This document shows positions 1 to 8,142 of a stretch of DNA of 64,000 bases, in pieces. Source of the DNA: AWTP1-13 sp035550075 (GTDB lineage Bacteria; Pseudomonadota; Alphaproteobacteria; Rhizobiales; Hyphomicrobiaceae); contig DASZQG010000223.1 in NCBI GenBank assembly GCA_035550075.1, positions 9,700 through 73,699 of the forward strand, in the 5' to 3' direction. The stretch's first letter is position 1; every line of letters starts with the position of its first letter. The notes beneath the pieces are model-generated. The model was not told the origin of the DNA. It did not search any database and saw only the letters and a program-made list of their open reading frames with translations. The position numbers were made by a program, and so were the translations under genes.

Positions 1-90
1 CTCGGCAATAGCCCGGCCTATGTTGGAAGCAGATCCCGTGACCAGCGCATGCTCGCCTGCGAATAGGCCCTGCGCGCCTAGTGGGGCCAT
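1..90 (-). CDS. Short-chain dehydrogenase/reductase, N-terminal fragment (cut by window edge)
   Basis: Only the first 30 residues lie in the window, beginning with ATG at 90 and running off the left edge. They contain the SDR cofactor-binding signature: a short beta strand (HALVTGSASNIGRAIAE) with the TGxxxxIG glycine motif at about residues 19-26. This supports an NAD(P)-dependent oxidoreductase; substrate cannot be told. Its ATG overlaps the TGA stop of sspB (ATGA at 87-90 read on the minus strand), so the two genes are probably co-transcribed and translationally coupled. Confidence 0.75.
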   Translation of the reverse strand, partial: MAPLGAQGLFAGEHALVTGSASNIGRAIAE

Positions 91-746
91 CATTTCTTGC
101 GGAACCGATCGAGCTGAACGACCTTCGCGTCGTTGGCCGGAGTATCCGGCTGCTCGTTCTTGGAGCGGACGACCCGCGGCTTCGGCTGTAGCCGAGACGG
201 CTCGCCGCTTTCATCCTTTTCTGCACGGGGCCTGCGGACGCGCGGTGGCTTCTTCTCCGACCCACCGCCCGCCAGTGCCTTCGCAGCAGTCGCGCCGGCT
301 TTGGTCTTTTCGCCTGACGTTAGCTCGGCAGGTGCTCCCTGCGGCCGCGTACTGCCAAGCTGGCGGGTGGTCTCGCCCTCCGCACCGCCTTCCTCGAACT
401 GCAGACCGTAGGGCACGCTCGGGTCGAAGAAAACCTTGATGGCAGCGAACGGCACGATCACCCGCTCGGCGATGCCATCGAAACTCAGATTCACCTCGAA
501 ACGATCCTCGTTGACCACGAGGTCCCAGAAGCGGTGCTGCAGCACCACTGTCATCTCCTCCGGATACTTTTCTTTGAGACGTTTGGAGATGACGACGCCT
601 GGCACTTCGGTGCTGAAGGCGATGTAGAAATGGTGCTGCCCCGGCAAACGTCCGGTCTTGGCCACTCCGGCCAGCACGGTGCGCACCATGCCGCGCAGAG
701 CGCTCTGCACCATGTTGGCGTAGTCGATGTGGTGTTCGCCCGTCAT
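90..746 (-). CDS. sspB: SspB family ClpXP adaptor protein
   Basis: 218 residues from the ATG at 746; the longer frame adds 12 residues without homology. The N-terminal half matches the alphaproteobacterial SspB fold (HIDYANMVQSALRGMVRTVL, then a beta-rich part ending VPFAAIKVFFDPSVPYGLQF). SspB binds tmRNA-tagged polypeptides and tethers them to ClpX for degradation in the cytoplasm. After about residue 125 the chain becomes a Lys/Arg/Ala/Pro-rich low-complexity tail ending VVQLDRFRKK; in this family such a tail links the substrate-binding domain to a C-terminal ClpX-binding peptide. The gene lies directly downstream of the tmRNA gene on the same strand and overlaps the start of an SDR gene. 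Confidence 0.92.
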   Translation of the reverse strand: MTGEHHIDYANMVQSALRGMVRTVLAGVAKTGRLPGQHHFYIAFSTEVPGVVISKRLKEKYPEEMTVVLQHRFWDLVVNEDRFEVNLSFDGIAERVIVPFAAIKVFFDPSVPYGLQFEEGGAEGETTRQLGSTRPQGAPAELTSGEKTKAGATAAKALAGGGSEKKPPRVRRPRAEKDESGEPSRLQPKPRVVRSKNEQPDTPANDAKVVQLDRFRKK

Positions 747-825
747 TCTCAACAAAACACCACGGGTGTCGCCGTGGCGCAAGGAAGTGGAGGGCTTCTG
801 TTGCCCGGTGCCCTCCGAAACCGCG

Positions 826-847
826 CCTGGCGTGGCTAGACGCCAGG
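826..847 (-). terminator. Hairpin at the 3' end of the tmRNA gene
   Basis: A perfect 7-bp stem (CCTGGCG at 826-832, CGCCAGG at 841-847) with an 8-nt loop lies about 30 nt after the tag stop codon. There is no T-run on the minus strand, so it may be part of the processed 3' end of the coding piece rather than an intrinsic terminator. Confidence 0.4.
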
Positions 848-1112
848 GCTTGAAGTTTAGGCTTTTCGCGCCGCGTTACGCAGCGAGAGCGGCCTCAGCA
901 TAGTTGTCATTCGCAACTATTCTGTTGACCCGATAACGGCGGTATCATGCCGAGCGAAAGAGCACCCTTTACACTCTCGTCGATCCTAGTTCGCCCCCAC
1001 CGCAGCGGTCGGCGGCATGCCGGCCGCTAGGGTGGAGGCGCCGGGTACTGCCCCCGGGTCCGATGAGCTTATTGCGATGTCCGTTTATCGCCATAGCCGG
1101 ACGAATCCGGCG
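848..1112 (-). ncRNA. ssrA: Two-piece (circularly permuted) tmRNA gene; boundaries approximate
   Basis: On the minus strand the acceptor piece comes first: T-stem CCGGG 1057-1053 / CCCGG 1045-1041, then acceptor strand CGCCTCC 1040-1034 and discriminator A1033. The coding piece starts at 998 with GGGGGCG (998-992), which pairs with all seven bases of the acceptor strand, including a G3-U70 type wobble, the alanine identity element. The tag frame follows at 914-876: GCG resume codon, peptide ANDNYAEAALAA, TAA stop. The order acceptor-then-coding with a spacer at about 1030-999 is the permuted form known in alphaproteobacteria. The T-loop reads GGCAGTA rather than the usual TTCRANY. CCA is not fully encoded (ACC then C). 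A -10-like TATATT lies at 1123-1118. The 3' end is inferred from a hairpin just beyond. Confidence 0.93.
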
Positions 1113-1215
1113 CCCTTAATATAGGGAACCGGATCGTTAAAAAAAAGCTTCACCAACAGGCGTCACCGGGTCCCGGTCAAGAACCCTTGGAAAAGCAAAA
1201 TCGCAGCGAGGCGGA

Positions 1216-1995
1216 GTGGCAGTAGAACAGCAGGTTGGCGAAGCATCGGTATTGGGCATTTTTCGCGGACCTGCCGCCTATGTCGCGCGTACCCCCTGGG
1301 GGCCGTTCTCGGCCCTGCTGGCTGCCATCATCATTGTGGCGCTGGGGATTATCAGCGGTCTGCTGCTCATCTTTTGGGGTGGGATCACGCCGGCGCCACC
1401 CAGCTCCAGTGGCCAATGGGACATCAGCACCTTGTTCATCCTGGGCACCTGGCAGGTGACTGTCATCATCCTGGTGCTGCTGGCGAGCGCAAGGGGGGGC
1501 GGAACGATCTCGAGCACGCTGGCACTCAGGCCACCGGCCGGCGGCGCTCGCGTGTATGTCATTGCACCCTTGCTCATGCTGGCGCTGCAGGTTGTAGTAG
1601 GCATCGTTCAATATAATCTCACGGACCGGGACATCTATGTCGACCTGCGGCCATTCGTAGGCTTTGCTAAGGGCTCGCAATGGCCCCTCGCGCTCGCGAT
1701 CATTGGACTGGGCGCACCTCTTTCGGAAGAGCTGCTTATCCGTGGATTTCTGCTGTCCGCGCTGGCGCGGTCGCGCCTGGGCTTTGCCGGGGCAGCTTTG
1801 GTGACGACCACGATATGGGCCGGCTTGCACGCGGGCTATTCGACCGTCGGCCTTGCCGAGGTCTTCCTGATTGGCCTCTTTTTCTCCTGGCTCCTTTGGC
1901 GCACCGGCAGCCTGCGTGTCACGATCTTCTGCCACGCCCTCTACAATTCCCTGGTCCTGCTGACGCTTAGATTTGCAGCGCTGCCCTCAGGCTAG
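1216..1995 (+). CDS. CPBP family intramembrane metalloprotease
   Basis: 259 residues from GTG 1216. A polytopic membrane protein with hydrophobic segments at about 30-55, 70-90, 113-132, 155-172 and 180-240. The three CPBP (Abi/CAAX-like) motifs are present in order: EE-x3-R in SEELLIRG (about 172), a His in WAGLHAGYST (about 202) and HxxxN in FCHALYN (about 241). These residues form the metal-dependent glutamyl active site of the family; substrates are unknown for most bacterial members. It stands alone, divergent from the tmRNA gene and 43 nt before thyA. No strong ribosome-binding site was seen, so the start is moderately secure. Confidence 0.85.
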   Translation: MAVEQQVGEASVLGIFRGPAAYVARTPWGPFSALLAAIIIVALGIISGLLLIFWGGITPAPPSSSGQWDISTLFILGTWQVTVIILVLLASARGGGTISSTLALRPPAGGARVYVIAPLLMLALQVVVGIVQYNLTDRDIYVDLRPFVGFAKGSQWPLALAIIGLGAPLSEELLIRGFLLSALARSRLGFAGAALVTTTIWAGLHAGYSTVGLAEVFLIGLFFSWLLWRTGSLRVTIFCHALYNSLVLLTLRFAALPSG

Positions 1996-2038
1996 TGGTG
2001 TAATTTCGAAGCCCCTGGAATCGCGCTAACTTAGGCGA

Positions 2039-2875
2039 ATGCACCAATACCTCGATCTGATGCGCCGCGTACGCACGCAGGGCGTGCGCAAAACCGACCG
2101 CACGGGCACAGGCACGCTCAGCGTATTCGGGCACCAGATGCGCTTCGATCTCAGCGAGGGCTTTCCGCTTGTCACGACCAAGAGGGTGCACCTGAAGTCG
2201 ATCATTCATGAGCTGATCTGGTTCCTCTCTGGAGACACCGACATCACCTATCTGCGCGCCCACGGCGTCACCATCTGGGATGAATGGGCGCAGGAGGAGT
2301 TCTACGCGGCGGACGATCCCCGTGCGAAGCTCGGCCCGGTGCCTGGTCTTGGACCCGTGTACGGCAAGCAATGGCGGTCCTGGGCGGGACCCGACGGCCA
2401 AGTCATCGACCAGATTGCCGAGGCGGTCGATACGCTGAAAACCAATCCCGACAGTCGCCGGATCATCGTTACAGCGTGGAACCCGGCCGATATCCCGAAG
2501 ATGGCCCTGGCGCCCTGCCATTGCCTCTTCCAGTTCTACGTCGTGGAAGGTCGCCTCTCCTGTCAGCTCTATCAGCGATCAGGTGACGTATTCCTCGGTG
2601 TCCCCTTCAACATTGCGAGCTACGCGCTTCTGACAATGATGATGGCGCAGGTCACCGGACTGAAGCTCGGAGAATTCGTGCACACGTTCGGCGACGCCCA
2701 CCTGTACCTCAACCACCTTGATCAGGCCGACCTGCAGCTGACGCGCACTCCCCGGCCGCTGCCGCGCATGTGGCTCAATCCGGAGGTGACGAACATTTTT
2801 CGTTTTCGCTACGAGGATTTCGAATTGACCGGTTACGACCCAGCGCCGGCCATCAAGGCACCTGTGGCGGTCTAG
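2039..2875 (+). CDS. thyA: Thymidylate synthase
   Basis: 278 residues. Methylates dUMP to dTMP using methylene-tetrahydrofolate and releases dihydrofolate. The N-terminal phosphate-binding segment DRTGTGT is at 20-26 and the catalytic cysteine is C160 in the LAPCHC motif; the C-terminus ends in the conserved PAPAIKAPVAV. Compared with the 264-residue E. coli enzyme there is a short insertion near residues 85-105. folA follows after 3 nt, so the enzyme that regenerates tetrahydrofolate is made from the same transcript. Confidence 0.97.
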   Translation: MHQYLDLMRRVRTQGVRKTDRTGTGTLSVFGHQMRFDLSEGFPLVTTKRVHLKSIIHELIWFLSGDTDITYLRAHGVTIWDEWAQEEFYAADDPRAKLGPVPGLGPVYGKQWRSWAGPDGQVIDQIAEAVDTLKTNPDSRRIIVTAWNPADIPKMALAPCHCLFQFYVVEGRLSCQLYQRSGDVFLGVPFNIASYALLTMMMAQVTGLKLGEFVHTFGDAHLYLNHLDQADLQLTRTPRPLPRMWLNPEVTNIFRFRYEDFELTGYDPAPAIKAPVAV

Positions 2876-2878
2876 ACC

Positions 2879-3391
2879 ATGGCGCGCCTCGTGATTGTCG
2901 TCGCTGCGGCTGAAAACGGAGTGATCGGCCGGCTCGGACGGTTGCCGTGGCGATTGCCTACCGACCTCAGACAGTTTCGCCGCCTGACACTTGGAAAGCC
3001 GGTGATCATGGGGCGCAAGACCTACGACTCGATCGGCAAGCCGCTCGACGGTCGCGAGAATATCGTGCTGACGCGGGCCTCCGGGTTCCACCTTCCTCGC
3101 GGGGTGCACAGCACCGCAACGCGCGCTGACGCAATCGCGCTCGGGCAAAAGCTGGCTGCGGCAAGCGGCGCGGACGAAGTTGCGATCATCGGTGGAGCGG
3201 ACATATTTCGCGCCGCACTGCCGATGGCAGATCGCATCTATTTCACTCTCGTCCACGGCGCCCCGAAGGGTGACGTCACGTTCGGGCCTCTCGACCCCAG
3301 CCGCTGGGTGCAAATCGACCGGAAAGCGATGCCGAAAAGCGAAAACGACGACTTCACCGCCGATTTCATCGTGTTCGAGCGGAAGAATTAA
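2879..3391 (+). CDS. folA: Dihydrofolate reductase
   Basis: 170 residues, standard length. NADPH-dependent reduction of dihydrofolate made by ThyA. Visible landmarks are the N-terminal substrate-binding part (GVIGRLGRLPWRLPTDL, residues about 16-32), the cofactor motif PVIMGRKTYDSIG (about 41-53) and the second cofactor loop IIGGADIF (about 103). Starts 3 nt after the thyA stop. Confidence 0.96.
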   Translation: MARLVIVVAAAENGVIGRLGRLPWRLPTDLRQFRRLTLGKPVIMGRKTYDSIGKPLDGRENIVLTRASGFHLPRGVHSTATRADAIALGQKLAAASGADEVAIIGGADIFRAALPMADRIYFTLVHGAPKGDVTFGPLDPSRWVQIDRKAMPKSENDDFTADFIVFERKN

Positions 3392-3401
3392 TCCCGCTCC
3401 G

Positions 3402-3433
3402 CCTTGGCTTGAGGCTTCCACAATCCCCATATA
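3402..3433 (+). promoter_or_regulatory. Possible heat-shock (RpoH) promoter upstream of hflK
   Basis: A perfect sigma-32-type -10 element, CCCCATATA, is at 3425-3433. Two CTTG -35 candidates precede it, at 3403-3406 (18-nt gap) and 3408-3411 (13-nt gap); known RpoH promoters have roughly 15-18 nt between these elements, so the first fits better. It lies 171 nt before hflK, at the head of the hflK-hflC-DUF2065-degP cluster of envelope proteolysis genes, which makes stress control plausible. Inferred from sequence only. Confidence 0.4.
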
Positions 3434-3603
3434 ACCAAGCGCTGCAGTAAGTTTGCGCATCCCCCGTGGGGTGCCCTATAAGCGAAACGGCGCGGATCTC
3501 CTAAACGAAGGACAGGGTTGGCATTTGCTGCTCCTGGCATACTGCCAAAGCAACATGCCGAGCGTACCCTCCCTATAGCGCCGAACAGGAAGGTTGAATC
3601 GGA

Positions 3604-4704
3604 ATGCCTTGGAGCAATCAAAGCGGGGGCGGAGGCCGCAAGGGCGGCGGACCATGGGGACAGGGGCCGGGAAACAACGGCCCGCAGCCGGACCTGGAAG
3701 AACTCCTCAAGCGCAGTCAGGACAAGCTGAAGCAGGTGATGCCGGGTGGCGGCTCGGGGTTGCCAGGATCATTCATGTTCCTCGTGGCCGTCGTCGTGGC
3801 GGCCATCTTTGCTTTCTACGCTTTCACGTTTCGCGTGAACCCGGATGAGCTTGGCGTCGTCATGCGCTTCGGCGTGCCGACCCGCGCCGAGCCTCCGGGG
3901 CTGCACTTCCGTCTGCCGCCGCCGATCGAGGAGGTTCGCCTGCCCAAGGTAACCCGGCAAAACATCATTGAGATCGGCATGCGTTCCGGGGTCGCCACGC
4001 GCGGTTTCCCCGGCGGTGTGCGCGATGTCCCAGAAGAGAGCCTCATGCTGACCGGCGACGAAAATATCGTCGACGTCGATTTCGTCGTGTTCTGGCGCAT
4101 CAGGGACGCCAAGCAATACCTGTTCAATATCCAGAACCCTGAAGTGACCGTGAAGGAAGTGGCCGAGAGTGCCATGCGCGAGGTGGTCGGCCAGTCGAAC
4201 ATTCAGCCGATTCTCACCGAAGCACGTCAAAAGACCGAGCAGGCTGTGCAAAGGCTGATGCAGAGCGTTCTCGATTACTATGGCGCCGGCATTCGTATCG
4301 ATCAGGTGCAATTGCAGAAGGTCGACCCGCCATCCCAGGTGATCGATGCGTTCCGGGACGTGCAGGCTGCGCGTACCGACAAGGAGCGATTGCAGAACGA
4401 AGCTTATGCCTACGCCAATCGGGTCGTGCCCGAGGCCAAGGGTGAGGCGGAGCGGATCCTGCAGGCGGCGATGGCTTACAAGGAGCAAACGGTGGCGGAA
4501 GCCAATGGTGAGACGGCACGCTTCCTGAAGGTCTACGACGAATTCAAGAAAGCGCCGGAGATCACGCGCAGACGCATGTATCTGGAAACGATGGAGCGTG
4601 TTCTGGGCGGCACCGACAAGATCATCCTCGACAGCAAGAGCGGTCAGAGTGTGGTGCCCTACCTGCCGCTCGACCAACTGCAAAAAGGCAAGGAGGGCAA
4701 GTGA
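3604..4704 (+). CDS. hflK: HflK, SPFH-domain regulator of FtsH
   Basis: 366 residues. A Gly-rich cytoplasmic N-terminus (residues 1-52), one membrane anchor at about 55-76, then the periplasmic SPFH/band-7 domain beginning FRVNPDELGVVMRFG and an alanine/glutamate-rich coiled segment (about 260-310). With HflC it forms the membrane cage that surrounds the FtsH protease and limits its access to membrane substrates. hflC overlaps the stop codon, as expected for subunits made in equal amounts. Confidence 0.95.
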   Translation: MPWSNQSGGGGRKGGGPWGQGPGNNGPQPDLEELLKRSQDKLKQVMPGGGSGLPGSFMFLVAVVVAAIFAFYAFTFRVNPDELGVVMRFGVPTRAEPPGLHFRLPPPIEEVRLPKVTRQNIIEIGMRSGVATRGFPGGVRDVPEESLMLTGDENIVDVDFVVFWRIRDAKQYLFNIQNPEVTVKEVAESAMREVVGQSNIQPILTEARQKTEQAVQRLMQSVLDYYGAGIRIDQVQLQKVDPPSQVIDAFRDVQAARTDKERLQNEAYAYANRVVPEAKGEAERILQAAMAYKEQTVAEANGETARFLKVYDEFKKAPEITRRRMYLETMERVLGGTDKIILDSKSGQSVVPYLPLDQLQKGKEGK

Positions 4705-5603
4705 TGCTTAGAAGCCTTCTTGCCGGCATCGTCGTGATCATCGGCTTGGCCGCCGCAGCCGTCTATTTCTCGCTGTTCGTCGTCCACGTGAACGAGCAGG
4801 CGATCGTGCTGGAATTCGGAAAACCCGTTAAAATCATCAACCAGCCGGGCCTTTTCTGGAAGGTGCCCGTGGTGCAGACGGTCGAGTATTTCGACAAACG
4901 CATCCTCGATCTCGACAGCGCCGCCCAGGAAGTCACGGCATCCGACCAGAAGCGCCTGATTGTCGATGCGTTCGCCCGTTATCGGATCACCGATCCTCTG
5001 CTCTTCTATCAGGCCGTGCGCGACGAACGCATGGTCCGCTCTCGCCTGGGTCCGGTCATGGAATCGGCGCTGCGACGGGTGCTCGGCAGCTCCACCTTCC
5101 AGGAGGTGGTGAAGGAAAAGCGCGAGAACCTGATGAAGAACATCGCGCATCAGGTCAACGAGGAGGGCAAGCAGTTCGGGCTCGAGGTGGTGGACGTGCG
5201 TATCAAGCGTGTCGACCTGCCCGAGCAGAACTCCAAGAACATCTTCGACCGGATGCGCGCTGAACGTCAGCGGGAAGCTGCCGAATTCCGCGGCGAGGGT
5301 ACCGGAGCGGCCAACCGCATCAAGGCCGACGCCGACAGGCAGGTCACGATCATCAAAGCGGACGCCATGCGCGACGGTGAACGGCTGCGCGGCGACGGCG
5401 ATGCCGAGAGGAACCGGATCTATGCGGAGGCCTACTCACGCGATCCGGACTTTTTTGCCTTCTACCGTTCGATGCAGGCCTATGAGCACGGTCTGAAATC
5501 CACGGATACCCGCCTTCTGCTTTCACCAGACAGCACGTTCTTCAACTTTTTCAATTCGCCCGATGGGAGTGGAAATCACCCCTTAGTGCAGCCCAAGCGA
5601 TGA
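4704..5603 (+). CDS. hflC: HflC, SPFH-domain regulator of FtsH
   Basis: 299 residues from ATG 4704, preceded by AGGAGG at 4691-4696; the ATG shares one base with the hflK stop (TGATG). An in-frame GTG at 4701 is a weaker alternative. N-terminal membrane anchor (residues 4-24), SPFH domain starting VVHVNEQAIVLEFGKPV, and a helical C-terminal half with repeated charged Ala segments. Partner of HflK in the FtsH-associated complex. The next gene starts inside the stop codon. Confidence 0.95.
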   Translation: MLRSLLAGIVVIIGLAAAAVYFSLFVVHVNEQAIVLEFGKPVKIINQPGLFWKVPVVQTVEYFDKRILDLDSAAQEVTASDQKRLIVDAFARYRITDPLLFYQAVRDERMVRSRLGPVMESALRRVLGSSTFQEVVKEKRENLMKNIAHQVNEEGKQFGLEVVDVRIKRVDLPEQNSKNIFDRMRAERQREAAEFRGEGTGAANRIKADADRQVTIIKADAMRDGERLRGDGDAERNRIYAEAYSRDPDFFAFYRSMQAYEHGLKSTDTRLLLSPDSTFFNFFNSPDGSGNHPLVQPKR

Positions 5604-5785
5604 GTGACTTCCTGGTTGCGGTCGGACTCGTGATGGTAATCGAAGGAATGCTGTGGGCTGCGGCGCCGCGGTTGGCGCTGACGCTGCTCACCGCGGCGGC
5701 CCACACCCCTGAACACCTTCTGCGCAGGATGGGAGCTGCCGCCGCGGCGGCCGGCGTGCTTGTGGTTTGGCTGGTCAGAGGCTGA
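5600..5785 (+). CDS. DUF2065 family small membrane protein
   Basis: 61 residues with two hydrophobic helices (about 4-30 and 42-58). The sequence SDFLVAVGLVMVIEGMLWAA and the central pattern APRLALTLL fit the small DUF2065/YjeT family, which is often found beside hflKC. Its ATG overlaps the hflC TGA (ATGA), indicating translational coupling. Function is not known; position suggests a membrane partner of the HflKC-FtsH or DegP quality-control system. Confidence 0.85.
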   Translation: MSDFLVAVGLVMVIEGMLWAAAPRLALTLLTAAAHTPEHLLRRMGAAAAAAGVLVVWLVRG

Positions 5786-5847
5786 CGGGTCGGGGTAGCA
5801 AGCGGAGCTGCATCCTTTGAGGCCCTAAGCGGCAGGAGAGCGTGGCG

Positions 5848-7389
5848 ATGAGCAGACTCGTTGGATTGGCGCGGTCCTTCGGCAACGGCATGCGTTTCAA
5901 GCGCTGGCCCGTAGCCGTCGGCTCGGCACTGACGATTGCCGCGCTGCTCGCCGCGACGTCGCCGGCGTTTCCACAAGCCCACCCGGGGCCGCAGAGCGTT
6001 GCGCCGGTCGCAGAAAAGCTGATTGATGCCGTCGTCAACATTTCGACCAGCCAGACCCTGAAAAGCGCTGAAGGCGTACCTGTGCCTAAGGTTCCGAAGG
6101 GCGCGCCCTTCGAGGAATTCTTCGACGACTTTTTCAAGAAGAAGGGTGGACGGGCCCAGCCCGACCGGCGGGTCACCTCGCTTGGATCCGGATTCGTGAT
6201 CGACGGCAAGGAAGGGCTGATCGTCACCAACAATCACGTGATTTCCGACGCCGACGAGATCACCGTGATTTTTCACGACGGCAGCAAGCTCAAGGCCGAG
6301 AAGGTCTTGGGCAAGGATACCAAGACCGACCTCGCACTGCTGAAGGTGACGCCGAAGAAGCCACTGGCATCGGTGACGTTCGGTGCCTCCTCCGACCTGA
6401 AGGTCGGCGACTGGGTGATGGCGATCGGCAACCCATTTGGTCTCGGCGGCTCGGTCACCGTCGGCATCATCTCGGCCAAGCAGCGTGACATCAACTCCGG
6501 TCCTTACGATGAATTCCTGCAGACCGATGCCGCGATCAACAAGGGCAACTCCGGCGGCCCTCTTTTCAACATGGATGGCCAGGTGATCGGCGTGAACACG
6601 GCGATCATCTCGCCGACGGGTGGTTCGATCGGCATCGGCTTTGCCGTTCCCTCGGATACTGCAACCGTCGTCATCGATCAGTTGCGCCGGTATGGCGAAA
6701 CGCGCCGTGGCTGGCTGGGCGTAAAGATCCAATCCATCAGCGAGGACATGGCGGATACCTTCGGGGTGAAGGAAAACACCGGCGCACTGGTTTCCAGTGT
6801 CTTCCCAGAAAGCCCCGCGGCTCGCGCCGGTATTCAGGACGGCGACGTCATCCTTCGCTTCGACGGCAAGGACGTCACCACCACGCGCGGCTTGCCACGC
6901 CTCGTTGCGCAAACCCCCATTGGCAAAGAGGTCGACATCGAAGTCCTGCGCAAAGGGCAGAGGAAGTTTCTCAAGGTCGCGATTGGTCGCCTGGAGGAAA
7001 GTGACAACGCCGCAAAGGCGCCGGAGCCTCCCGCCAAAGGCGGCGCGAACAAGGGTAAAAAGGACAAGCAAGGCAGTTCCCGGCCGCCCGGCTCCTCCCT
7101 GATTGGCCTCGTTCTCGCGCCCCTGACCGACGAGCTGCGCGCCAAGTACGGCATAGACAAGAATGTCAACGGCGTCGTGGTGATCGAAGTCGATCCCGCG
7201 AGCCCGGCCGCCGGCAAGAACGTCAAGGTCGGAGACGTCATCGCCGAGGTGGCGCAGGAGGGCGTTACCTCGCTGGATGATGTGGTCAGGGGCGTTGAAA
7301 AGGCGCGCAAGCGCGGCAGCAGGGCTGTGCTTCTGCGCGTCCAGGACGTCAACGGGGGTTCTCACCTCGTCCCGTGGCCGGTCCGCTGA
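5848..7389 (+). CDS. degP: DegP/Do-family periplasmic serine protease
   Basis: 513 residues from ATG 5848, chosen over GTG 5842 because AGGAGAG at 5834-5840 is correctly spaced for it. A signal/anchor segment lies at about 21-41. The trypsin-like domain carries the triad H130 (NNHVIS), D161 (TDLALL) and S235 (GNSGGP). Two PDZ domains follow (about 285-375 and 415-505), separated by a Lys/Gly/Pro-rich linker. Degrades and chaperones misfolded envelope proteins. It closes the hflK-hflC-DUF2065 cluster. The paralogue (DegQ, Do or MucD) cannot be assigned with certainty. Confidence 0.94.
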   Translation: MSRLVGLARSFGNGMRFKRWPVAVGSALTIAALLAATSPAFPQAHPGPQSVAPVAEKLIDAVVNISTSQTLKSAEGVPVPKVPKGAPFEEFFDDFFKKKGGRAQPDRRVTSLGSGFVIDGKEGLIVTNNHVISDADEITVIFHDGSKLKAEKVLGKDTKTDLALLKVTPKKPLASVTFGASSDLKVGDWVMAIGNPFGLGGSVTVGIISAKQRDINSGPYDEFLQTDAAINKGNSGGPLFNMDGQVIGVNTAIISPTGGSIGIGFAVPSDTATVVIDQLRRYGETRRGWLGVKIQSISEDMADTFGVKENTGALVSSVFPESPAARAGIQDGDVILRFDGKDVTTTRGLPRLVAQTPIGKEVDIEVLRKGQRKFLKVAIGRLEESDNAAKAPEPPAKGGANKGKKDKQGSSRPPGSSLIGLVLAPLTDELRAKYGIDKNVNGVVVIEVDPASPAAGKNVKVGDVIAEVAQEGVTSLDDVVRGVEKARKRGSRAVLLRVQDVNGGSHLVPWPVR

Positions 7390-7403
7390 AGAGCGGAGGT
7401 TCC

Positions 7404-8117
7404 GTGTCCCAGCGCCAGAGCCTTTTCGAGACCATCACCGACGGCATCCCGCCGATCCACCAGGACGGTTATAAATTCCTGGCAATCGGTGCCGCGGTCA
7501 CCCTGCTTCTGTTCCTGCTGTGGCCGCCGTTGGCCTGGATAGCGGCCCTGATCACGGCCTGGATCGCCTACTTTTTCCGTGACCCCGCGCGGGTGACACC
7601 CCTGCGGGACGGCCTCGTGGTGGCTCCTGCCGACGGCTTGATCTGCGCCATCGAGCGCGGGCGACCGCCGATCGAATTGGGGCTGGGTGAGGCCGAGCGG
7701 CTGAGGCTGTCCATCTTCCTGTCGATCTTCGATGTCCACATCAACCGCGCGCCCGTGGCGGGCAGAGTTGCCCGCTCCATCTATGTCCCCGGGAGTTTTC
7801 TCAACGCCGCCCTGGACAAGGCCAGCGAGGAAAATGAGCGTGCGGCGTTGATCATCACGACGCCAACAGGGCCGGAAATCGCGGTGGTGCAGATCGCGGG
7901 TTTAATCGCCCGGCGAATTGTGACATTCGTCGGAGAGGGCGACAGTGTCGGCATAGGGCAGCGCTACGGTCTCATCCGATTTGGGTCGCGAGTGGACGTG
8001 TACCTCCCTCCCGGGCAAGGATGTCTGGTTGCGGTTGGCCAGCGTGCGGTTGGCGGGGAGACGGTGCTTGCGGATCTCAAATCGAGCGAAGCCGAACGTG
8101 AGGCGCGCGTTCAGTAG
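7404..8117 (+). CDS. psd: Phosphatidylserine decarboxylase (short, archaeal/alpha type)
   Basis: 237 residues from GTG 7404 (GGAGG at 7395-7399); a GTG at 7374 would overlap degP. Membrane-associated enzyme that converts phosphatidylserine to phosphatidylethanolamine. A double hydrophobic segment lies at about 28-64, followed by the conserved FFRDP and the APADG motif. The self-cleavage site that generates the pyruvoyl group is G194-S195 in the RFGSRVDV segment. pssA, which makes its substrate, follows after 25 nt. Confidence 0.93.
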   Translation: MSQRQSLFETITDGIPPIHQDGYKFLAIGAAVTLLLFLLWPPLAWIAALITAWIAYFFRDPARVTPLRDGLVVAPADGLICAIERGRPPIELGLGEAERLRLSIFLSIFDVHINRAPVAGRVARSIYVPGSFLNAALDKASEENERAALIITTPTGPEIAVVQIAGLIARRIVTFVGEGDSVGIGQRYGLIRFGSRVDVYLPPGQGCLVAVGQRAVGGETVLADLKSSEAEREARVQ

Positions 8118-8142
8118 ACGCCAAGAGCATGGGGTTTGATCG

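Noticed and set aside
5551..7365. 604-codon open frame on the minus strand opposite degP
   Set aside because: It mirrors the codon phase of degP, whose protein has an intact catalytic triad and PDZ domains; the antisense translation has no recognisable domain. High GC produces such long shadow frames.
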